Shown here: in pieces, positions 22,547 to 27,544 of the stretch
Layout of the letters: each line of letters starts with the position of its first letter
Position numbering within the stretch: position 1 is the stretch's first letter
Assembly: GCA_910588865.1 (NCBI GenBank)
Contig: CAJUSJ010000053.1
Coordinates: 1-27,544, forward strand
Source: an uncultured Lachnospiraceae bacterium
GTDB lineage: Bacteria; Bacillota; Clostridia; Lachnospirales; Lachnospiraceae
Reading direction: 5' to 3'
Length of the DNA: 27,544 bases
Program-made: the position numbers and the translations under genes
The notes under the pieces: generated by a model
Databases searched by the model: none
Told to the model about the DNA's origin: nothing
The model's input: the letters and a program-made list of their open reading frames with translations, nothing else

Positions 22547-22738
22547 GTGCCAACTGGTCTGGAAATCGCTAAAACCGCAATTGAGGATTTTAAAAAGATT
22601 CAAAGATATATGACAATCGCCAAAAAAGAAAACGCTACAGAAACATATGCGGAATTAAAAAGAGAATATCTTTCCTTAAAGGCAATTTTACAAGTAGCCG
22701 GCGTTAACCTCACAGATATTGATGAAATCAAAGAATAG
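22547..22738 (+). CDS. Small helical hypothetical protein (63 aa, GTG start)
   Basis: The product begins (M)PTGLEIAKTAIEDFKKIQ and is predicted to be almost wholly alpha-helical, with many Lys and Glu residues and no membrane segment. The GTG at 22547 has AAAGGAG 9 bases upstream. An overlapping ATG-ATG pair just before it opens only a 23-codon frame and is less likely. The unit has its own promoter (22425-22453) and a 14-bp hairpin terminator (22756-22790), so it is a complete small gene. It is AT-richer than its neighbours. The family is not recognised and no function is proposed. Confidence 0.6.
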   Translation: MPTGLEIAKTAIEDFKKIQRYMTIAKKENATETYAELKREYLSLKAILQVAGVNLTDIDEIKE

Positions 22739-22755
22739 CAGCTAAAATCAGCAAA

Positions 22756-22790
22756 GGAAACGTCATAAAGAAAAAATTTATGACGTTTCC
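22756..22790. terminator. 14-bp perfect hairpin, terminator between convergent genes
   Basis: GGAAACGTCATAAA (22756-22769) and TTTATGACGTTTCC (22777-22790) pair perfectly around a 7-base loop. It lies between the ends of the small helical gene and threonine synthase. T-rich sequence follows on both sides, but it is short, so it is called on stem strength and position. Confidence 0.7.
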
Positions 22791-22811
22791 TATAAATTTA
22801 TAATCTTTAAA

Positions 22812-24314
22812 TCACAATAACCCCAGAATCTCCTCCACAGTCCTCTTCATCTCCTCCCTGCCGCACTCTCTGGCGTGACGGATGGGAGCCTTGCGGATCT
22901 CCTCCACTGCCTGGGGAATCTCCACCCCGGAAATCTGACAGAGAAGGTCAATGACCTCGAACTCATCCTCCGGCAGGTCCTCGCCCCGGATGGCCTCCAT
23001 AACGCTTCTGGAGAACTTGTAGGGACTGGCTGTGGAGGCGATCACGGTCTTATTCTGATCTTTGGTCTCTTCTTTATATTTCCGGCACACAGCGCAGGCC
23101 ACGCCAGTGTGGGTGTCCATTACATAGCCGGTGTCCTGATACACCCTCTTTATGGCCTCCTTATCCTCTTGCTGGGTGGCGAACCCTCCCAGGAAGTCCG
23201 CCATCCGCTCTCTCATGTCCCGGCTGACCGTGTACTCACCCTTGGCCGCCAGGTCCGCCATGAGAGAAGCCGTCTTCCCTGTATCACATCCCGCGCTCAG
23301 ATAGATCAGCCTCTCCAAGTTGCTGGAAATCAGGATATCCATGGACGGGGAAATGGTGAGGAGGAAATCCCTCTTTCTGTCATAGGTTCCTGTGCGGAAA
23401 AAGTCATAGAGCACCTTGTTGTCATTGGAGGCACAGATCAGCTTGTCAATGGGCACGCCCATGTGCTTGGCGAGATAGGCGGCAAGGATATTGCCGAAAT
23501 TCCCTGTGGGCACGGTCACGTTGATCTTTTCGCCATCCTGAATCTCCCCATTGCTTAAAAGCTGGCCGTAGGCGTACACATAGTAGACCACCTGGGGAAC
23601 CAGTCTTCCGATATTGATGGAGTTGGCGGAGGAGAGCACAAATCCTTTTTCCTCCAGCTCTCTGGCGAACTCTTTATCCCCAAAGATCCCCTTCACTCCC
23701 GTCTGGGCATCATCAAAATTGCCGTGAATGGCCACCACAGCTGTGTTGTCCCCTTTCTGGGTCACCATCTGCAGCTCCTGGATCCTGCTGACCCCATCCT
23801 TAGGATAAAACACAATGATCCTGGTTCCCGGCACATCGGCGAACCCTGCCATGGCCGCCTTCCCCGTGTCCCCGGAGGTGGCTGTCAGGATGACGATCTC
23901 CTTGTCTATGTGGTTTTTCCTGGCCGCTGTGGTCATGAGATGAGGAAGGATGGACAACGCCATGTCCTTAAAAGCGATGGTGTTGCCGTGGAACAGCTCC
24001 AGATAGTAAGCCCCGTCAGCCTTCACAAGGGGCGCGATGACCTCTGTATCAAACTTGCTGTCATAAGCTCTGTCAATACAAGCCTTCAGCTCTTCCTCCG
24101 TAAAATCCGTGAGGAACAGCTTCATCACCTCATAAGCTGTCTCCTGGTAGGTCTTCCCCGCCAGTTCTCTCATGGGAACCTCAAGCTGGGGAATCTGGTC
24201 AGGCATAAACAGGCCGCCGTCACAGGCCAGCCCCTTGAGGATAGCCTGGGAAGCGGTCACTCCCCGCTCGCCGCCTCTGGTACTCTGATAAGATACACTG
24301 GATATATTCATCAT
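22812..24314 (-). CDS. thrC: Threonine synthase
   Basis: The 500-residue cytoplasmic PLP enzyme turns O-phosphohomoserine into threonine, the last step of the pathway. It is the long form found in Clostridia, E. coli and yeast. It has the N-terminal ISSVSYQSTRGG and LACDGGLFMPD segments, the PLP lysine Lys116 in HGNTIAFKDMAL, TATSGDTGKAA for the PLP phosphate, SANSINIGRLVPQ, and VPTGNFGNILAAYLAK. Two ATG codons stand in tandem at 24312-24314 and 24309-24311; GGAAAGGA precedes them by about 6 bases, so either may be used. No other threonine genes are adjacent. It has its own promoter and a shared hairpin terminator. Confidence 0.96.
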   Translation of the reverse strand: MMNISSVSYQSTRGGERGVTASQAILKGLACDGGLFMPDQIPQLEVPMRELAGKTYQETAYEVMKLFLTDFTEEELKACIDRAYDSKFDTEVIAPLVKADGAYYLELFHGNTIAFKDMALSILPHLMTTAARKNHIDKEIVILTATSGDTGKAAMAGFADVPGTRIIVFYPKDGVSRIQELQMVTQKGDNTAVVAIHGNFDDAQTGVKGIFGDKEFARELEEKGFVLSSANSINIGRLVPQVVYYVYAYGQLLSNGEIQDGEKINVTVPTGNFGNILAAYLAKHMGVPIDKLICASNDNKVLYDFFRTGTYDRKRDFLLTISPSMDILISSNLERLIYLSAGCDTGKTASLMADLAAKGEYTVSRDMRERMADFLGGFATQQEDKEAIKRVYQDTGYVMDTHTGVACAVCRKYKEETKDQNKTVIASTASPYKFSRSVMEAIRGEDLPEDEFEVIDLLCQISGVEIPQAVEEIRKAPIRHARECGREEMKRTVEEILGLL

Positions 24315-24354
24315 AAAGGTCCTTTCCTGGATCGTTCCATTAGTTTTGGGGACA

Positions 24355-24383
24355 TTTTAGCATATTTTCCGCGGCAGCGCAAG
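24355..24383 (-). promoter_or_regulatory. Promoter of thrC
   Basis: On the minus strand TTGCGC (24383-24378) and TAAAAT (24360-24355) are 17 bp apart, with an extended -10 TGC. GGGACAT (24350-24356) and ATGTCCC (24405-24411) form an inverted pair around it. Confidence 0.55.
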
Positions 24384-24446
24384 ACAAAGACCCATTCAAG
24401 ATAATGTCCCTTCGCCCCCATTTTCCCGCGGCTCAGCGCTGTGCTT

Positions 24447-24943
24447 TCACAGCATATCAGATCCATTTTTCTTTAAGGCGTTCAGAGCATTGGGAAAGCC
24501 CGTGTTCCTCCCCTCAATCAGCTTAAGCTCCTTTAAGAAATCTCCGATCCTTCTGTTCCTGTAGATCCTCCCCCGGATGTTGTAGCTGGCCACATCACTG
24601 TCAGAAATGCTTCTGTCAAATCCCGGAAAGCTGGTGATCTCTATGGAGGCAGGGCGTCTTTTAACTGCCTCTGGATAGGGCCGGTAAATGTCTTTTCCAC
24701 CATGTTGGTTCCTGTTGGATCCGGTATATCCACGATCTCAATCCTGGCATAACGGAAATATCGTTCCGGCTGTTCTGAAAACATCAGGCTCCCCACATTC
24801 AGCGGCTTTAAGCTTTCCGGAGGACCGGATACAAGCCGCATATCTTTTGCCAGTTCAAGTAAATCTTTTCTCAGGGAGTACTGATAGAGGCCGCTTTCAA
24901 TCTCCTTTAAGTTGCTCCGGAGCAGTCCGAGATCCAGGTCCAG
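24447..24943 (-). pseudogene. Fragment of a Schlafen/AlbA-type ATP-binding protein, deleted and frameshifted
   Basis: Two pieces in different frames match the AlbA_2/HATPase_c_4 family of putative regulators. The first, from 24943, reads DLDLGLLRSNLKEIESGLYQ, then DMRLVSGPPESLKPLNVG and GPIQRQLKDAL, and stops at 24641. The second, from about 24660 in another frame, reads ASIEITSFPGFDRSIS and YRNRRIGDFLKELKLIEG and stops at 24447 after KKNGSDML. The family's HATPase core between them and both outer ends are missing, so an internal deletion with a frameshift is the simplest account. Its 5' end overlaps the last codons of the ABC permease gene in a different frame. It should be non-functional. 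Confidence 0.7.
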
Positions 24944-25559
24944 ACAGGCATTTTCTAATCACCCGGATGGTGATCAGAACCGACACAGCCAGGGAGGCCG
25001 CGCCCAGGGCCCACATCAGCAAATACAATGTTTTCAGTTCCAGGCTCATAAGTATTTTTTGAAAATCAATATCAAATATCTTAAAAATATACACAAACAT
25101 AATGGGAACAGAAATAAAAAACATGATGAAATACCTGCTGGCCCCTGTTCCGAACCGGTAAGACACAGGGATGACCACAGCATTATAAAACACCACCATC
25201 AGCAAAGTAATCACTCCATAGATTACCACCACGTCTTTCAGGTAAATGCTGGATATCAGCGCCACCGCCGCCCCTGCCAGTCCCGCCAAAATAAGGGTCA
25301 GAATATATTTGCTCATAGCAATGCCAGCTATGCTGACAGGCATTGACATAACATTTCTCTGCCAATGAACCTTTTCGTCTAAATCCAGCGTTGTCGAGAC
25401 CTGCGCCGCGGATAAAAATCCCACTGTCACCGACAGGATAAAAAGGAAATAGGCAGGATTGTTCAGGGACACCACAACCGGCGGCAGGATTGCCAGAAAA
25501 TATGCCGGGGAAATATTTTTCATGATCAACATAAAATCCTTTTTCAGCAAACCGGTCAT
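24897..25559 (-). CDS. ABC-2 type transporter permease with aberrant C-terminus
   Basis: The 220-residue membrane protein has about six hydrophobic helices (around residues 15-30, 33-52, 82-105, 109-128, 138-156 and 175-200) and the N-terminal GLLKKDFMLIMKN typical of small ABC-2 permeases. The start ATG overlaps the stop of the ATPase gene (ATGA), so the two are coupled and form one exporter. A frame start two codons earlier (GTG) is less likely. After ITIRVIRK, where such permeases normally end, the last 17 residues are read from the neighbouring AlbA/HATPase pseudogene in another frame, so the natural stop seems to have been lost by recombination. The cargo is unknown; lipids, peptides or antibiotics are usual. 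Confidence 0.8.
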   Translation of the reverse strand: MTGLLKKDFMLIMKNISPAYFLAILPPVVVSLNNPAYFLFILSVTVGFLSAAQVSTTLDLDEKVHWQRNVMSMPVSIAGIAMSKYILTLILAGLAGAAVALISSIYLKDVVVIYGVITLLMVVFYNAVVIPVSYRFGTGASRYFIMFFISVPIMFVYIFKIFDIDFQKILMSLELKTLYLLMWALGAASLAVSVLITIRVIRKCLSGPGSRTAPEQLKGD

Positions 25560-26413
25560 CCGCACCTCTCTCCTTCCACATACATGTGCATCATATCCTC
25601 CATGTCAGGAATCTTATACACCTCCAGCGCCTCTTCTAAAACCTCGGTTTTTGATGTCAGTATAAGGGCATTCTCCCCGGAAAACAAAACCCTTTCCAGC
25701 CCTTTTTTAGACAGCCCTCTGTATTTGTCCCGATGACACTTGTAAATAACATAATTTTCCCGCAGATCTTTTATTTCTTTTTGAAATACCAGTTTTCCAC
25801 CGTGTATAAATAAGATTTCATCCGCGAAATTTTCCAGATCAGTGGTAATATGTGTGGAAAAGAACACCGTGGCCTGGGAAGCTTCCGCGTATTTTTTTAT
25901 CATACCCAGGACACTGCTTCTTATTATAGGGTCCAGGCCAGAGGTGATCTCGTCAAAGACCAGGAGAGAAGGGCGGTAAGCCATGGAGGCCGCCAGCATC
26001 AATTTATTTTTGGTCCCTTTGGACAGATCTTTGATCTTCCTGTCAGCAGGGACTTTCAACCGGGACAGATATTCCCTATACAGTCCGCTGTCCCGCTCCT
26101 TATATATGGATCTCAATATTTTATCCATATCTTTACCGGTAAAGCAGGGATGAAAGCAGCATTCATCGTTATAAAAGCCTATTTTCTGTTTTATCTCCCT
26201 GCCGTGGTTCGCTATATTTTTTCCAAATATATGTATATTCCCGGTGTCTGGCCTTCTCTGATCCAGGATCAGGCTCAGAAGAGTCGTCTTGCCAGCCCCG
26301 TTTTCTCCGATCAGTCCGGCTATTCTTCCCTTTTTTATCTCAAAATTCATATCCGACAGTTTAAAATCACGGTAGCTCTTTCCCACATTCGTTACTTTCA
26401 ATATAGTATCCAT
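25556..26413 (-). CDS. ABC transporter ATP-binding protein
   Basis: The 285-residue cytoplasmic ATPase powers the permease encoded next to it. It has Walker A GENGAGKT (residues 36-43), the Q-loop region near 77-83, signature LSKGTKNKLMLA (130-141, LSKGT replacing LSGGQ), Walker B LLVFDE (150-155) and the switch His188 in STHI. The C-terminal extension (about 215-285) is typical of the ABC-2 exporter class. The start is chosen at MDTILKVTNVGKSY because AAGGAG lies 6 bases upstream; an earlier in-frame ATG at 26437 has none. A GntR/YtrA regulator often precedes this pair but is not seen here. A TATAAT at 26448-26443 may be part of a weak promoter. Confidence 0.92.
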   Translation of the reverse strand: MDTILKVTNVGKSYRDFKLSDMNFEIKKGRIAGLIGENGAGKTTLLSLILDQRRPDTGNIHIFGKNIANHGREIKQKIGFYNDECCFHPCFTGKDMDKILRSIYKERDSGLYREYLSRLKVPADRKIKDLSKGTKNKLMLAASMAYRPSLLVFDEITSGLDPIIRSSVLGMIKKYAEASQATVFFSTHITTDLENFADEILFIHGGKLVFQKEIKDLRENYVIYKCHRDKYRGLSKKGLERVLFSGENALILTSKTEVLEEALEVYKIPDMEDMMHMYVEGERCG

Positions 26414-26475
26414 GTGTCGCTCCTTCCCGTATTCCATGTTTGATTATATTTAAACAGATTCATTGTATTTCAGTT

Positions 26476-26868
26476 TTAAATCAAACATTCAATGGAAATT
26501 TCCAAAACATTTCCCATATTTAATCTAAAATCATCTCCTGAATCCATATTGCATAACTTTATATTTCCAAAAACGTCTATACTTAATTCTGAACGGATAG
26601 CGCCACAATTTTTTCTTGTTATTCCTTCCATTTGTATTTCAGCCATATCCTGAACAAATCCCGGAAATTTAACTGAAAGAGTATTTTGTGCATTTTTATA
26701 ATTATTTAATTGTTCAATATTTTCAAATAATAGTCCCTGTCCAGAACCTTCTCGTAAGTCAACGTATACGGAACATTTCTATCTCCAAAATTGCCGTAGC
26801 AATGTTTACAGTGGATATTACAAACATTTGTTAATTCTAAACTGGCTACTGATTGCAGGATTTGTCAT
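26476..26868 (-). pseudogene. Radical SAM/SPASM peptide-maturase gene, reduced to its two ends
   Basis: Starting at ATG 26868, behind AAAGGAGGAG, the frame stops after 16 codons. One base off, the sequence reads LELTNVCNIHCKHCYGNFG, with a radical SAM CxxxCxxC cluster encoded at 26820-26822, 26808-26810 and 26799-26801. After TLTYEK (about 26750) the frame shifts again to GSGQGLLFENIEQLNNY, then CGAIRSELSIDVFGNIKLC, which looks like the first cysteines of a SPASM domain, ending at TAA (26478-26476). About 130 codons remain of a family that usually has 350-450, so the barrel core is deleted. The region is strongly AT-rich, unlike most of the window, suggesting horizontal origin. Such enzymes modify ribosomal peptides; the substrate here is unknown. 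Confidence 0.7.
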
Positions 26869-26904
26869 TATTCATCTCCTCCTTTCGTAAATTTTATATT
26901 AAAT

Positions 26905-26939
26905 ATACCCTGTCCCTATTAATCTCGTGAATAGGGTAT
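26905..26939. terminator. Inverted repeat after the M56 peptidase gene
   Basis: CCCTATT (26914-26920) and AATAGGG (26930-26936) form a perfect 7-bp stem. ATACCCT (26905-26911) with AGGGTAT (26933-26939) is an alternative 7-bp pairing. It lies between the M56 peptidase and the radical SAM remnant. No strong T tract follows, so it may be a terminator or a regulatory site. Confidence 0.4.
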
Positions 26940-26983
26940 TTTAATATCATCAATCCAAACTTATTGAAAATAATCCTAATAAA

Positions 26984-27544
26984 TTAATTTACTACAATAC
27001 TTCCATTCAATATAATATCAGCATCTGCCACTTCAAGCACTTCCTCCAATTCATATATAGGTTCCATCGTTTCTATGACATCACGCTTATTCGCATAATC
27101 ATCTATGATTTTTGTTTCTACCTTCTGCACTGCCATAATTGACGCATAAGAAACCATAGGAACTGAACATACAAATACAATTATCGCTGCCAAAAAGGCT
27201 ACACTCAACTTTGTTTTTTCATATCTCATAATATTGTAAACTCTCCTCTCTGCTCTTTTATAACTATTTCCACAAAATCCGGCTAACATAGCTGTCTCCC
27301 TGCTTTGATATGAAACACTACTCAGGAGACGGGCATATTGTCCTTTTTGCTCCATTGTTAAATCTTTTGTAGCTACACTGTCACATGCCAATTCACTCAT
27401 ATCATAAAATTTCAGTGCAAAAAAGTAAATTGCAGGATTAAACCAATGTATTTTTTGCACCAGGTCCAAAATCAACCTATACCATAAATCATGGCTTACA
27501 TAATGGCAAAGTTCATGTCGAAGAAACATTTCCCATTGTCTTTC
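26984..27544 (-). CDS. M56/BlaR1-type membrane metallopeptidase, C-terminal part (runs off the right edge)
   Basis: The frame is open to the window edge, entering as ERQWEMFLRHELCHYVSHDLW. The HELCH zinc-protease motif is encoded at 27503-27517, and the third ligand is likely the Glu in MSELACD, about 37 residues on. HWFNPAIYFFALKFYD between them is typical of the M56 family of BlaR1/MecR1 sensors. A transmembrane helix (LSVAFLAAIIVFVCSVP) follows, then only about 55 residues with no penicillin-binding domain. Such proteins sense outside signals and cleave a BlaI-type repressor; the upstream gene is outside the window. The gene is AT-rich like the radical SAM remnant downstream. Intact within what is visible. 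Confidence 0.8.
   Translation of the reverse strand, partial: ERQWEMFLRHELCHYVSHDLWYRLILDLVQKIHWFNPAIYFFALKFYDMSELACDSVATKDLTMEQKGQYARLLSSVSYQSRETAMLAGFCGNSYKRAERRVYNIMRYEKTKLSVAFLAAIIVFVCSVPMVSYASIMAVQKVETKIIDDYANKRDVIETMEPIYELEEVLEVADADIILNGSIVVN

Noticed and set aside
22875..23558. Long open frames on the plus strand over thrC, including 23724-24404
   Set aside because: They are antisense shadows of a well-conserved threonine synthase, with no recognisable domain or ribosome site.

Overview
The window reads as chromosomal DNA of a gut-type Clostridia bacterium, most likely Lachnospiraceae (Clostridium clostridioforme-like). The evidence is the mix of a type III glutamine synthetase, class II aldolase, LuxS, a Lac-family PTS EIIC with a GH1 6-phospho-glycosidase, an Rpn-type PD-(D/E)XK protein and BspA-type leucine-rich repeats, with strong AGGAGG ribosome sites and roughly 50% GC except at the right end. 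The species is an inference. I saw no tRNA, rRNA, CRISPR array or intact insertion sequence.

Left accessory part (1-4.9 kb): the first codons of a flavoprotein and an MgtC/SapB membrane protein with a terminator-like leader, both on the minus strand; a hypothetical gene broken by a stop and a frameshift; an Rpn-family protein; then on the plus strand a BspA-type repeat gene split by a one-base loss in an A tract, overlapping a gene with six CxxCxGxG zinc motifs.

Central part (4.9-14.1 kb): a 1021-residue hybrid sensor kinase behind a leader rich in competing inverted repeats; glycerol kinase behind two terminator-like structures; and, divergently, a beta-glucoside-type unit (PTS EIIC, GH1 enzyme, small membrane protein, GntR/UTRA regulator). 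No EIIA or EIIB is present, so those must come from elsewhere.

Housekeeping part (14.1-24.4 kb): a Ca2+-type P-ATPase, a 21-bp tandem repeat, a HipA-like kinase without HipB, luxS (divergent from it), type III glutamine synthetase, fructose-bisphosphate aldolase, a small helical protein and threonine synthase. Most of these have recognisable promoters and hairpin terminators.

Right end (24.4-27.5 kb): an AT-richer, decayed accessory locus. It holds an M56/BlaR1-type metallopeptidase running off the window, a radical SAM/SPASM gene reduced to its two ends, an ABC ATPase-permease pair, and a broken Schlafen/AlbA-type ATP-binding gene into whose sequence the permease reads. Together these look like remains of a peptide-modification and export locus. 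That role is inferred, not shown. I found no clear intact novel system. The most interesting signals are the structured leaders (mgtC, sensor kinase, glpK) and the decayed right-end locus.
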